From an uncultured Holophagaceae bacterium (lineage in GTDB: Bacteria; Acidobacteriota; Holophagae; Holophagales; Holophagaceae): a DNA stretch of 26,082 bases. The notes under the pieces are model-generated. The model saw only the letters and a list, made by a program, of their open reading frames with translations. It did not search any database and was not told where the DNA came from. The DNA lies in assembly GCA_903927605.1 (NCBI GenBank), contig CAIYNT010000015.1, positions 1-26,082 of the forward strand, given 5' to 3'. Within the stretch, counting starts at the first letter, position 1; the number at the start of each line of letters is the position of its first letter. The position numbers and the translations under genes are program-made. This document shows positions 14,562 through 22,950 of this stretch, piece by piece.

Positions 14562-16584
14562 GGGCCACCCGCCGCATCAGAGAATCCATGGCCAGTCCGA
14601 GCATCGCTTCGGGATCCAGCACCCAGAGGATGCCTTCCTCCTGGGCACTGCCCCCCATGATCCCGGCCGTGTGGGCCAGTTCCGGCAGACTTCTCAGCAA
14701 TACTTCACCCCGACCCAGGATTTCATCCACACCCAGGGCCACCTGGACGCTGCGGGCGGCGGCCCCCTGCTGCCCCAGCACGATGAAGGCCCGCTGGCCC
14801 GCTGGCTCCATCAGACCGAGGCATGCCTGGAGAGATTCCAGGGGCAAGGACAGGCCGAGGACCTCCACCTGATCACCCCCGTGGCGGAGCTGCTTCCCGG
14901 CCTGGACCCGGATCACGCTGCCAAGGGGAATCCCAAAGACCTGACCCGCGCAGCGCACCTTCAGACAACTCACCACTGCTCGGCTCAAGGGAATGCTCAG
15001 CCGGATGAGGCTGCCTCGTTTGACCTCACTCGACAGGTGGATGTCTCCTCCCATGGCCTCGATTTCAGACCGGACCACGTCCATCCCGACACCCCGACCG
15101 GAGATCTGTGAGGCACGCTCCTGGGTCGAGACCCCGGGTTCCAGAGCCAGCCGATGGAGCCGTTCCGGAGTGTGGACCTGCCCCACCTTCAGGATCCCGA
15201 GTTGGATTCCGCGCAACTCGATGCGTTCCAGATCGAATCCCCTACCGTCATCCCGGATGTCAAAGCGCAGATTCCGCCCCCGCTGGGAGGCCGAAATGCG
15301 CAGGGAGCCGTTTTCGCTCTTGCCTTGGGCCAGCCGCTCGGAGGGCGTTTCAAACCCATGGTCCAGCGCGTTCCTCACCAGGTGGAGGAAGGGTTCGGAA
15401 AGGCGCCCGAGCAGGCTCCGCTCCAACTCCAAGTCCCCCCCCTGGAAGGTCAGCTTCACGGGCTTTCCGGTATCCCGACTGAGGCTCTTCACCATGGGCT
15501 CGATGCGGGAGAACAGACTTTCCACTTTGACCATCCGCATCTGGAGCAGGGCTTTCTGGACTTCGAGGAGGCCATCCTCCATTTGCGCCATCAGGGCGGC
15601 AGGCCGCTCTCCCCCGGCACCGTGGGCCTTTCGCAAAAGCAGGCTTGCGGCGTCCCGCGACTGTCCCACTTCCATGAGCCGGGCTTCCAGGGCCTCCAGG
15701 CGATGGGCGGGAAGCCGGAGGATCTCCACCTCCTGGGTCGGTGGTGAAGGGAGATTCCCAAGGGCAGCTGCCGAAGCCTCCATAGGTGGCCCTTCGACAA
15801 CTTCAGAGGGCACCTCATTCCGCAGGCCTAGCGGCACCCGTGCGGGATCAGCCAGAAGAGCCGTGCCAATCAGCTCAGCCTCAAGGGCCCCAAGGACGGC
15901 TGGGTCCACCAGTGGACACGCAGCCATCAGGAGGAAAGAAAGCCCTTCCCGGCCCTCTGGCACATCCACCGGCAGCGTGGAGATCAGTTCTCCCAGCTCA
16001 CCCAACGCCTCGCTGAAGCACCGGAGGCGCTCATCGAAGGTGGCGAAGTCCAGGCATACCGTCACTCCATGGATCGGCATGCCGCTCATCAGGAGGGTGG
16101 TCACGCGGGTCCGCTCGTATTCGGAGAGGGACTTCAGCAGCTCCGCTGGCAGGTCCAGCATGGAGGTCAGATCCTGGGTTCCGCCTTCCGCTGGGCGTGC
16201 CAGGGCCTCCAGCTCACCGAGTGGACGACGGAGGGCATGCAGATAGTCCTCCGGTTCCGGCCTGCCCCTCCGCAAACCGGCCAGCCCGGACTCCAGGGCC
16301 ATGACACCCGCCTCCAACGTCTCGACCAGGGAATCCGTGGAACGCAGCCGCCCTTTGCGCATGAGGTCGAAAATGTCCTCCAGGCGATGGGCGCCCCGGC
16401 TGAAATTGGGGTAGCCCAGCATTCCCGCCATGCCCTTGAGCGTGTGGGTCGTCCTGAACAGTTCGTTCACCGACGCCTGGACCACATGCGCGGGCTGGGG
16501 ATCCTTCATCGTGGCAAGAGTCTGCCGGGCCTGCGCGAACAGGTCCTCGCACTCTGCCCAGACGTCGTCGAAGGATTGATCCAA
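14554..16584 (-). CDS. cheA: Chemotaxis-type histidine kinase CheA
   Basis: Cytosolic CheA kinase of 676 residues. An Hpt (P1) domain has the phospho-accepting H47 in TTHTLKG. A second globular region (about 145-225; LSEYERTR, GELISTLP) sits where P2 would be. The dimerisation region (about 285-375) is followed by the HATPase domain (N405 in HLVRNALDHG, DDGRGF 445-450, GRGVGMDVV 497-505) and a CheW-like P5 domain (about 530-676). There is no C-terminal receiver. The start is TTG at 16584 with GGGGAG about 6 nt upstream. It is the first gene of the long minus-strand operon, divergent from kdsB across 85 bp. No cheY, cheR or cheB is present, so its phosphate acceptor must lie elsewhere or be the REC protein at 6495-8309. 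Confidence 0.95.
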   Translation of the reverse strand: MDQSFDDVWAECEDLFAQARQTLATMKDPQPAHVVQASVNELFRTTHTLKGMAGMLGYPNFSRGAHRLEDIFDLMRKGRLRSTDSLVETLEAGVMALESGLAGLRRGRPEPEDYLHALRRPLGELEALARPAEGGTQDLTSMLDLPAELLKSLSEYERTRVTTLLMSGMPIHGVTVCLDFATFDERLRCFSEALGELGELISTLPVDVPEGREGLSFLLMAACPLVDPAVLGALEAELIGTALLADPARVPLGLRNEVPSEVVEGPPMEASAAALGNLPSPPTQEVEILRLPAHRLEALEARLMEVGQSRDAASLLLRKAHGAGGERPAALMAQMEDGLLEVQKALLQMRMVKVESLFSRIEPMVKSLSRDTGKPVKLTFQGGDLELERSLLGRLSEPFLHLVRNALDHGFETPSERLAQGKSENGSLRISASQRGRNLRFDIRDDGRGFDLERIELRGIQLGILKVGQVHTPERLHRLALEPGVSTQERASQISGRGVGMDVVRSEIEAMGGDIHLSSEVKRGSLIRLSIPLSRAVVSCLKVRCAGQVFGIPLGSVIRVQAGKQLRHGGDQVEVLGLSLPLESLQACLGLMEPAGQRAFIVLGQQGAAARSVQVALGVDEILGRGEVLLRSLPELAHTAGIMGGSAQEEGILWVLDPEAMLGLAMDSLMRRVARV

Positions 16585-16657
16585 GAGGGGCTCCCCGATT
16601 CAGAAGGCATCGGCAGGAGACGGAAGAGTCTGGAGTCTGGAGCTTCCGGGCCTGCCT

Positions 16658-16663
16658 TACACT
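16658..16663 (+). promoter_or_regulatory. Possible -10 element for leaderless kdsB mRNA
   Basis: TACACT lies six bases before the kdsB ATG at 16670, so transcription would begin at or next to the start codon. No Shine-Dalgarno sequence is visible before the ATG, which agrees with a leaderless message. No convincing -35 hexamer is seen. Confidence 0.3.
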
Positions 16664-16669
16664 GACCCC

Positions 16670-17455
16670 ATGCGCACTCTCGCCGTCCTCCCCTCCCGTT
16701 TCCAGGCATCCCGGTTCCCTGGCAAACCCCTGACATCCATTGCCGGGAAGCCGATGATCCAGTGGGTCTTTGAAGCCGCCAGACGCGCCGAGGGAGTGGA
16801 CCGGGTGGTGGTCGCCACAGATGATGACCGCATCGCGTCGACGGTCCGCGGATTCGGTGGCGAGGCCTTGATGACGGACCCCGCCCTTCCGTCGGGTACA
16901 GACCGAACAGCCGCGGCCATGGACGCCTTGGGTGAAGCCTTCGACTGCATCCTCAACATCCAGGGCGACGAGCCAGCCATGCACCCCGACACCGTGGCCG
17001 CTGTGGTGGCCCTCATGCGCGACCAGCCGGACCTGCCCATGGGCACCGCCGCCTGTCCCTTCGCCCACAGGGATGAGCTCTTCAATCCCAACGCCGTGAA
17101 GGTGGTGGTGGATGACCACAAGCGAGCACTCTACTTCAGCCGCAGCCCCATCCCCTATCTGCGGAGCTCATCGGTCTTCGAGCCGGATTTCCGGCCCTGG
17201 ATGAAACCGGAGCAGCTGGCCCACTTCAAACGTCATCTGGGCCTCTACGCCTACCGGCCCGACACCCTGCGTGCCTTCACGAAGCTGCCGCCCCATCCCC
17301 TGGAGCAACTGGAGATGTTGGAGCAGCTTCGCGCCTTGGCGGCGGGCATCCCCATCGGCGTGGCTGACACGCCCCATCTCAGCCTGGGTGTGGACGTCCC
17401 GGGCGACGTGGCCGCGGCGGAAGCGCTGCTGCGGGAGCGGGGGCTGGCGCGGTAG
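16670..17455 (+). CDS. kdsB: 3-deoxy-manno-octulosonate cytidylyltransferase (CMP-KDO synthetase)
   Basis: Activates KDO with CTP to CMP-KDO for attachment to lipid A, so it marks an LPS-producing cell. The 261 residues carry the family motifs: PSRFQASRFPGKPL (8-21), SGTDR (75-79), NIQGDEP (96-102, with metal-binding D100), FSRSPIP (156-162), HLGLYAYR (189-196), LEQLE (211-215) and the closing GVDVPGDV. The ATG at 16670 gives the standard N-terminus. It is divergent from cheA and followed by trxB after 44 bp; a short CGGGC/GCCCG stem lies in that gap (17466-17480). Confidence 0.97.
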   Translation: MRTLAVLPSRFQASRFPGKPLTSIAGKPMIQWVFEAARRAEGVDRVVVATDDDRIASTVRGFGGEALMTDPALPSGTDRTAAAMDALGEAFDCILNIQGDEPAMHPDTVAAVVALMRDQPDLPMGTAACPFAHRDELFNPNAVKVVVDDHKRALYFSRSPIPYLRSSSVFEPDFRPWMKPEQLAHFKRHLGLYAYRPDTLRAFTKLPPHPLEQLEMLEQLRALAAGIPIGVADTPHLSLGVDVPGDVAAAEALLRERGLAR

Positions 17456-17499
17456 ACTCTGATCTCGGGCCTGGTGCCCGTTCATCGGCAGGAGAGATT

Positions 17500-18468
17500 G
17501 TGAGCCACCATAAAGTCGTCGTGATCGGAACTGGACCGGCGGGCTACACCGCCGCCCTCTATGCCTCCCGGGCGAACCTCGCACCGCTGGTCTTCGAAGG
17601 CGTGCAACCCGGTGGCCAGCTCACGATCACCACCGAGGTGGAGAACTTCCCAGGCTTCCGCCACGGCATTGCCGGTCCCGCTTTGATGGATGAAATGCGC
17701 GAGCAGGTGATCCGCTTCGGCACCACCATCAAGCCAGAGACTGTGCTCAAGGCCGACCTGCAGAGTCGTCCCTTCCAACTCACCACCGACAAAAATGTGT
17801 ACACGGCGGATGCCGTCATCATCGCCACCGGCGCCTCCGCCAAGTGGATGGGCATCGGCAAGGATGAGCAGCTTTCCCGCACCGGTGGCGGCGTCAGCGC
17901 TTGCGCCACCTGCGACGGCTTCTTCTTCCGGGGCAAGGAGATCGCCGTGGTGGGCGGCGGCGACACGGCGGTGGAAGAGGCGGTGTTCCTCACCAAGTTC
18001 GCCACCAAGGTCCATCTCATCCATCGCCGGGACAAGCTGCGTGCCTCGAAAGCCATGCAGGATCGGGCGCTTCACAACGAGAAGATCCACCCGGTTTGGA
18101 ACAAGATTGTGCTGGACGTGATCACCACCACCATCGAGACGCCCATGGGCGAGAAGGTGGAGAAGATCCGGGCCCTCAAGCTGAAAGACACGGTAGACAG
18201 TTCCATATCCGAGCTGCCGGTAGAGGGTCTCTTCGTGGCCATCGGGCACCAGCCGAACACCGATCTTTTCGCAGGCCAGCTGCCCATGGACGAGACCGGC
18301 TACCTCCAGGTGGAGAAGGGCTCCAGTCGCACGGCCATTGAGGGCGTCTTCGCCTGCGGTGACGTGCAGGACCACACCTATCGCCAGGCCATCACTGCTG
18401 CCGGCAGCGGCTGCATGGCCGCCATTGATGCCGAGCGCTGGCTGGCGGAGAAGGGCCTCGCCGACTGA
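17500..18468 (+). CDS. trxB: Thioredoxin-disulfide reductase
   Basis: FAD enzyme that reduces thioredoxin with NADPH in the cytoplasm. The 322 residues show the FAD loop GTGPAG (10-15), redox pair C135-A-T-C138, NADPH loop GGGDTA (152-157), HRRD (175-178, typical of NADPH specificity) and the C-terminal FAD motif ACGDVQD. The start is GTG at 17500 with AGGAG 6 nt upstream. It lies 44 bp after kdsB and 70 bp before the diguanylate cyclase gene, so cotranscription is possible. Ferredoxin- or flavodoxin-linked homologs exist, but the HRRD motif argues for the ordinary enzyme. Confidence 0.96.
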   Translation: MSHHKVVVIGTGPAGYTAALYASRANLAPLVFEGVQPGGQLTITTEVENFPGFRHGIAGPALMDEMREQVIRFGTTIKPETVLKADLQSRPFQLTTDKNVYTADAVIIATGASAKWMGIGKDEQLSRTGGGVSACATCDGFFFRGKEIAVVGGGDTAVEEAVFLTKFATKVHLIHRRDKLRASKAMQDRALHNEKIHPVWNKIVLDVITTTIETPMGEKVEKIRALKLKDTVDSSISELPVEGLFVAIGHQPNTDLFAGQLPMDETGYLQVEKGSSRTAIEGVFACGDVQDHTYRQAITAAGSGCMAAIDAERWLAEKGLAD

Positions 18469-18538
18469 ACCGACAGCATCTGTAGCAGCTGATCGTGGAT
18501 GATCTGCATTACCATGGGGTTCCTGCCCTTGGCTCCCC

Positions 18539-19918
18539 ATGAATCTGCTGGTCATCTCCCGTCATGACGGTCTCGTCGAGCGCCTGAGGATGGCGTTTGA
18601 AGGCGCCGGCCACCGCATCATGCAGGCCAGTGACCCCTTGGAGGCCTTGGCTCAGGATGCCTGGGGTCAGGCTCAGGTACTGCTTGTGGACTCCGGCGGC
18701 GAACCTATGGACGGCTACCGGTTGTGCCACCTGCTCCGGGGCGAGGCCCGGGTGTTGTTCCGGAATCTTCCAATTTTCTTCATTCTTGATCATGCCCCGA
18801 CCGAACAGGACCTTCAGGCCCTCGAGGAAGCCGATGGGGACGGCTTCATCATGGCCGGGAGCAGCATCCAGCAGCTCCTCAACCACCTCAGCCCCGTGAT
18901 GGCTGGCAGCACCTTGCATGAGGGCGGCCACTACGTGCCTGTTCTCGCTGCGGGGCTTCGTGCGGGACTCGCTCAGCGCGCTCGCGACCTGCTCCACCAC
19001 TACGGGATGGAGGTCCACTCCCCGCCCACCCGGAATACAGTGGAAGCCCAGCGGGCGCTGAAAGCGCCAGTGCTGCTCCTGGGGCTTTCGGCCGGGGGGA
19101 TCCAGCGTGCGCTGGCAATGCTGGCTCAATTACGGGAGCAGAACCTGCTGCCCTACACGATCCTGCTGGGACAGGTGAAGGACGAGGCCACCCAGCGGAA
19201 ACTGCTCCTGGCAGGCATCTCCGATTGGGTGCCCCTGCCCCTACCCGGCCCGCGCCTGCTTCACGCCTGCAAGCGCGCCATCGAGTGGATGCACGTCCGT
19301 CGGATCCAGACCGAGTACGAATCGGCCATCCACGATCTGCGGGAACGCAGGAGCATGCTGGAGATCGAGGCCGCGGCCCTGCGTAGCGAAGTGCTCACCG
19401 ATCCCCTCACCGAATTGCTGAACCGTCGCGCCTTCGACCAGAATCTGGAGCATGCCTTGCGACAGTGGGAACGGCATCGGCGCGCCTTCGTCCTGCTGCT
19501 CGGCGACGTGGACCACTTCAAGCTCATCAACGATCGGTTCGGCCATCCGGTCGGGGATGAAGTCCTCCGGCAGCTGGCCGCGCGCATCCGCTCTGCCCTG
19601 CGCAAATCTGACCTCGCCTTCCGCATCGGAGGGGAGGAATTCGCCGTGCTGCTGACAGAGACCAGTGTCAAGGCCGGAGCCGAGGTGGCGGACAAGCTGC
19701 GGCGCCGCATCGACGAGGATCCCGTGGCGCTTCCTTCAGGTCAGACCATTTTCCCCACCATGAGCTTTGGTGTGGGTGGACCCGGTGCCGTGACCATCGC
19801 CACGTTGATGGCGCAGGTGGACAAGGCGCTCTACCAGGCCAAGCACCTGGGACGGAACCGCGTGGTGGTGGCAGATCAAGGCGAATACCCGCCCCGCCCC
19901 GTCAGTACCGGTAGCTGA
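18539..19918 (+). CDS. Diguanylate cyclase with two receiver-like domains (REC-REC-GGDEF)
   Basis: Predicted to make cyclic di-GMP from two GTP. The first receiver-like domain (1-118) keeps the aspartate in VLLVDSGG (D51) but not a clear acidic pair. The second (about 132-250) has REC-like strand spacing but VLLLGLSAGG where the Asp would be, so it is probably not phosphorylated. A coiled coil (255-283) leads to the GGDEF domain (285-445): active-site GGEEF (364-368), DVDHFKLINDRFGH, and an intact product-inhibition site R355-x-x-D358 five residues before it. The ATG at 18539 has no clear SD. The last 17 bp overlap the 3' end of lptD on the other strand. A partner kinase is not encoded next to it. 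Confidence 0.94.
   Translation: MNLLVISRHDGLVERLRMAFEGAGHRIMQASDPLEALAQDAWGQAQVLLVDSGGEPMDGYRLCHLLRGEARVLFRNLPIFFILDHAPTEQDLQALEEADGDGFIMAGSSIQQLLNHLSPVMAGSTLHEGGHYVPVLAAGLRAGLAQRARDLLHHYGMEVHSPPTRNTVEAQRALKAPVLLLGLSAGGIQRALAMLAQLREQNLLPYTILLGQVKDEATQRKLLLAGISDWVPLPLPGPRLLHACKRAIEWMHVRRIQTEYESAIHDLRERRSMLEIEAAALRSEVLTDPLTELLNRRAFDQNLEHALRQWERHRRAFVLLLGDVDHFKLINDRFGHPVGDEVLRQLAARIRSALRKSDLAFRIGGEEFAVLLTETSVKAGAEVADKLRRRIDEDPVALPSGQTIFPTMSFGVGGPGAVTIATLMAQVDKALYQAKHLGRNRVVVADQGEYPPRPVSTGS
19902..19918. other. Tail-to-tail overlap of cyclase gene and lptD
   Basis: The two convergent coding regions share 17 bp, including both stop codons. No hairpin terminator is seen between them, so the transcripts must overlap in antisense or end inside the opposite gene. 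Confidence 0.9.
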
Positions 19919-22214
19919 ACAGGTCGCCCAGGCCGCGCAGAGTCAAGGTCAGATCCACCCGGTCCTCGCGGCCCCCGGACATGAGCGAGGTATTCAGCGC
20001 CACATGCGTGTATTTCAGCACGTAGGCCACACAAGGTTGCACGTAGGCGAGGGCTACCGAACTGGAGGCGAAGCCGTGGATTCGGAAATCATAATTGGCG
20101 CTGAACTCGAACCGGAACCGGTCATCCCACACCCGCTGGACCCCGCCAAACTGGACTCCCTGCTGGCGGACCATAAGCTGGTTGATGCCCGTGGAGAAGT
20201 AGGCCAAGTTGAACCGACCGCCCTCCTGGGCCTTCACATCGAAGCTGATGGCATTATCGGAGCCGCCTGCCGAGAGGTCTGAAGACCGCTGAAGACTCAC
20301 CCGCCAGCGGTCATTGGGTTCGATGTCCAGGCTGGTATCCAGCGAAGCCCAACCCTTCCGGTAGGATCCATCGCTGAGGATGATGGAAGTCATGTGGAAT
20401 CGCGTGGCAACCTGCAGACGCAGCAGATCTGTGAATCCACCTCCCGTTTGCGAACGCCCAAGCAGGTGCTGCTTGAGCCCAAGTTCGAAGCTCCGTTCCC
20501 CGGAGGCACTGCCATTCGTACCCGGAGCGTAGTCCACGGGATCGAATCGCTGGATGCTGCCAGTTTCGCTGTAGCGGCTGGTCTCGGTGAATCCGAAGTA
20601 GGGTTCGAGGACATGCCTGAGCTCGCCGTGGTATCCCAGGACGGACACATCTTGGAAACTGCGCCCGATCTGCGGACCTGACAGGCGCAGATGTTCGGAA
20701 AGCAGGAATCGGGTCGCCGCCTGTCCATCCACCTGGAACGGGCTGGTCGCCGGATCAACCAGGCTTCCGCTTGTTCCACCATTCGGGTCGAACACCGGAG
20801 AAGCAAGGGTGCTGCTGTAATGGGTGACCCTACCCATCATCTCGAAATCAACCCTGAACGGCCCCCATTGCCCGAGCCGGCCATGGATCCGCGTATTGGC
20901 GTCCTGGCGATTCCACGCGTAGCTCTCATTGGGTGTGGTGGTGCTGCCTTCAAGGCCATAGGCGTACCGGCCTAACCTGATCCCTCCATCCAGATAGAAG
21001 GTCCCCAGCACCGGCAGCGGAAAGAATCGGAACTCCCCCTGGGGCAGAGTCTGCCGTCGGAGTGAGGCAGGGAATTCAGGGTTGTAAAAGGGATCTCCCT
21101 GGGCGGCCGTGGTGAAGAAGCTGCGCTGCTCGGCCGCCGTCAGGCTGAGGCTCCCGAAAGTAAAGTCCCGTCCCAGGTAGAGGGCTGAATCGAAATTCAT
21201 GGCACCGAGGCTGCCCAACCCACTGCCATAGTCAGCCGCCACGAGGTTATCGGAGGCCTGGTTGATATCTGCGGTCAGCTGCCAACCATCCTCTCGCTGC
21301 CAGACTTCCTTGAGGCCGAACTGGTAGCGCCGAGTGTCCAACCGTTCCGAGTGGATGGACATGCCGGAAATGCTTCCCTGATGGGTCAGATCCGGGTTCC
21401 AGCGCGCCTCCCCCGCCCACAGCGTGCCCTCTTTACTGAAGTATTCCGGCGAGAACGTGGCGTCGGCAGTGTTGTCGAGCACCTGGTAGTAGGAGATACC
21501 CACCGTGGCTCCGTAATCACTGGACATTCCCAGCTGAGGCGACAGCAAACCGGAGGTGCGCTTGGCCTCGGCCGGATACAACGCGTAGGGAAGGTAGAAG
21601 ATCGGGACGGTTCCCAACTGGATCCGGGTGTTCCAGAGCGTGGCGAAGCCATCAAGATCCACTTTGAGGCTCGACAGCTTGGCCTTCCATCCCGGCTTGT
21701 CCTCCGGGCAGGGACTCAGGTCCACCTCATCAAAGTTCCAGGTGCGCAGCGTGGTGAAGGCCACATGACTGGATCGCAGCGTCCAGGTGGGCGGAAGGTC
21801 CATCTGCAGGGCCCAGGCTTCACCGGAACGGAGCGCCCAATCCATCTGCAGGCGCTCTCCTCGCAGCCTCAGATCCGGGCCTTCCAATCGGACATGGCCC
21901 TCGGCAACCAGGTGTCCATCAGAAACCCGGTATTCAATGCGGTCCGCCAGCAACAGCAGAGCCTCGGCCTGGATGGCTCCATGATCAAGGATCCAGAGAT
22001 CGGCCTTCTCCTCGAGTTCCCCCCGCCAATCGAAGGGCACCCTGGAATTCCCCGGACCCCGTTCGATCTGGAAGGGGCGGAGGGGCAGCAGTTCCGCCGG
22101 TGTGGGCGCATCCAGAAGCGGCAGCGCCGGCGCAGGCGGGAGACCCTGGGCGGCAAGGAGGGCCGGCAGGGCACCCAGCAGCAGGCCTCGGCTTCCCTTC
22201 CGGAGGCGGTCCAT
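19902..22214 (-). CDS. lptD: LPS-assembly protein LptD
   Basis: Outer-membrane beta-barrel that inserts LPS into the outer leaflet with LptE. From ATG 22214 it has 770 residues: a signal peptide (1-22), an OstA-type N-domain (about 60-200), then a barrel. Family motifs include SPCPEDKPGWK (167-177), LGTVPIFYLPY (200-210), SGLLSPQLG (221-229) and ISYYQVLDN followed by FSPEYFSKEG. Only two cysteines exist, C169 and C728, at positions comparable to the E. coli pair C173-C725. The C-terminus ends in aromatic FSYRY, as in barrels folded by Bam. A longer frame to 22346 overlaps the ZIP gene and lacks a signal peptide. The start is 7 nt after the ZIP stop, last gene of the RNase-ZIP-lptD operon. Confidence 0.94.
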   Translation of the reverse strand: MDRLRKGSRGLLLGALPALLAAQGLPPAPALPLLDAPTPAELLPLRPFQIERGPGNSRVPFDWRGELEEKADLWILDHGAIQAEALLLLADRIEYRVSDGHLVAEGHVRLEGPDLRLRGERLQMDWALRSGEAWALQMDLPPTWTLRSSHVAFTTLRTWNFDEVDLSPCPEDKPGWKAKLSSLKVDLDGFATLWNTRIQLGTVPIFYLPYALYPAEAKRTSGLLSPQLGMSSDYGATVGISYYQVLDNTADATFSPEYFSKEGTLWAGEARWNPDLTHQGSISGMSIHSERLDTRRYQFGLKEVWQREDGWQLTADINQASDNLVAADYGSGLGSLGAMNFDSALYLGRDFTFGSLSLTAAEQRSFFTTAAQGDPFYNPEFPASLRRQTLPQGEFRFFPLPVLGTFYLDGGIRLGRYAYGLEGSTTTPNESYAWNRQDANTRIHGRLGQWGPFRVDFEMMGRVTHYSSTLASPVFDPNGGTSGSLVDPATSPFQVDGQAATRFLLSEHLRLSGPQIGRSFQDVSVLGYHGELRHVLEPYFGFTETSRYSETGSIQRFDPVDYAPGTNGSASGERSFELGLKQHLLGRSQTGGGFTDLLRLQVATRFHMTSIILSDGSYRKGWASLDTSLDIEPNDRWRVSLQRSSDLSAGGSDNAISFDVKAQEGGRFNLAYFSTGINQLMVRQQGVQFGGVQRVWDDRFRFEFSANYDFRIHGFASSSVALAYVQPCVAYVLKYTHVALNTSLMSGGREDRVDLTLTLRGLGDLFSYRY

Positions 22215-22221
22215 GCCGGAC

Positions 22222-22944
22222 TCAGTGCGTATGCGGCAGCAGCCGCGCGCTGACGAGGAAGATCCCCACCCCCGACAACAGGGCGATCGTGCTCCGGAAA
22301 CCCGATACCTTCTGGACCTCCGGCAGCAGATCGGAACTGGCGACATAGAGGGTGAGGCCCGCGGTCAAGCCGAGGATCGGACCAGTCGGGAGGTGCAGCA
22401 GGGTCTGCCCTGCGGAACCGACCAGGGCGGCAAGGGCGAGGATTCCTGAGGCGAGCAGAGCGCCGCGGTTCCCGAACCCATCCACCAGGAAGATCGAGGC
22501 AATGGTGCCGCCCTCGGGAATCCGGTGGAACAGGATGCCCAGTACAACCAGTGGCCCCAGGTTGCCGTGGATGGAAAGAGCCGCCGCAATGGCCACGCCA
22601 TCCATGAGGCTGTGGAGGGAAAGGCCGACGAGAGCCATGACACCACTGAGGTGTGATCCGCCAGTGTGCGTTTCCTCCCCGTAATGGAAATGCAGCGTGA
22701 TGCCGTGTTCCAGGACGTGCACCAGCAGGTAGCCCCCGAGGACCCACATGGCATTCGCCTCACCACCACGACTCTCCATGCATTCGGGGATGATGCGTAC
22801 GAGGGTGACCGAGAGCAGGTAGCCCGCCGCCACGCCCGACAACAGACGCATGAACTGGGCCCGGCCCTGGAGAAAGCGCACCACGCCCCAGCCACCCAGG
22901 AGGGTGGCTAGGGAAGCGAGGGGTGCCAGCCAGTAAAGGGACAT
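22222..22944 (-). CDS. ZIP family divalent metal transporter
   Basis: Inner-membrane transporter of 240 residues with about eight hydrophobic helices. ZIP family members move Zn2+, Fe2+ or other divalent metals into the cytoplasm. The metal-path helices are clear: HSLMDGVAIA (111-120) and HRIPEGG (140-146), matching the TM4 and TM5 signatures. A His-rich loop (H76, H80, H85, H87, H93 and H98 within 76-98) could bind metal before transport. The ATG at 22944 comes 6 nt after the RNase stop, with weak SD, and lptD starts 7 nt after its own stop. Its place between RNase and lptD may simply reflect operon packing. Metal identity cannot be read from the sequence. Confidence 0.93.
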   Translation of the reverse strand: MSLYWLAPLASLATLLGGWGVVRFLQGRAQFMRLLSGVAAGYLLSVTLVRIIPECMESRGGEANAMWVLGGYLLVHVLEHGITLHFHYGEETHTGGSHLSGVMALVGLSLHSLMDGVAIAAALSIHGNLGPLVVLGILFHRIPEGGTIASIFLVDGFGNRGALLASGILALAALVGSAGQTLLHLPTGPILGLTAGLTLYVASSDLLPEVQKVSGFRSTIALLSGVGIFLVSARLLPHTH

Positions 22945-22950
22945 GCCCGT

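Noticed and set aside
17466..17480. CGGGC/GCCCG stem between kdsB and trxB as a terminator
   Set aside because: Five base pairs without a following T-run, just before an SD; too weak to call.
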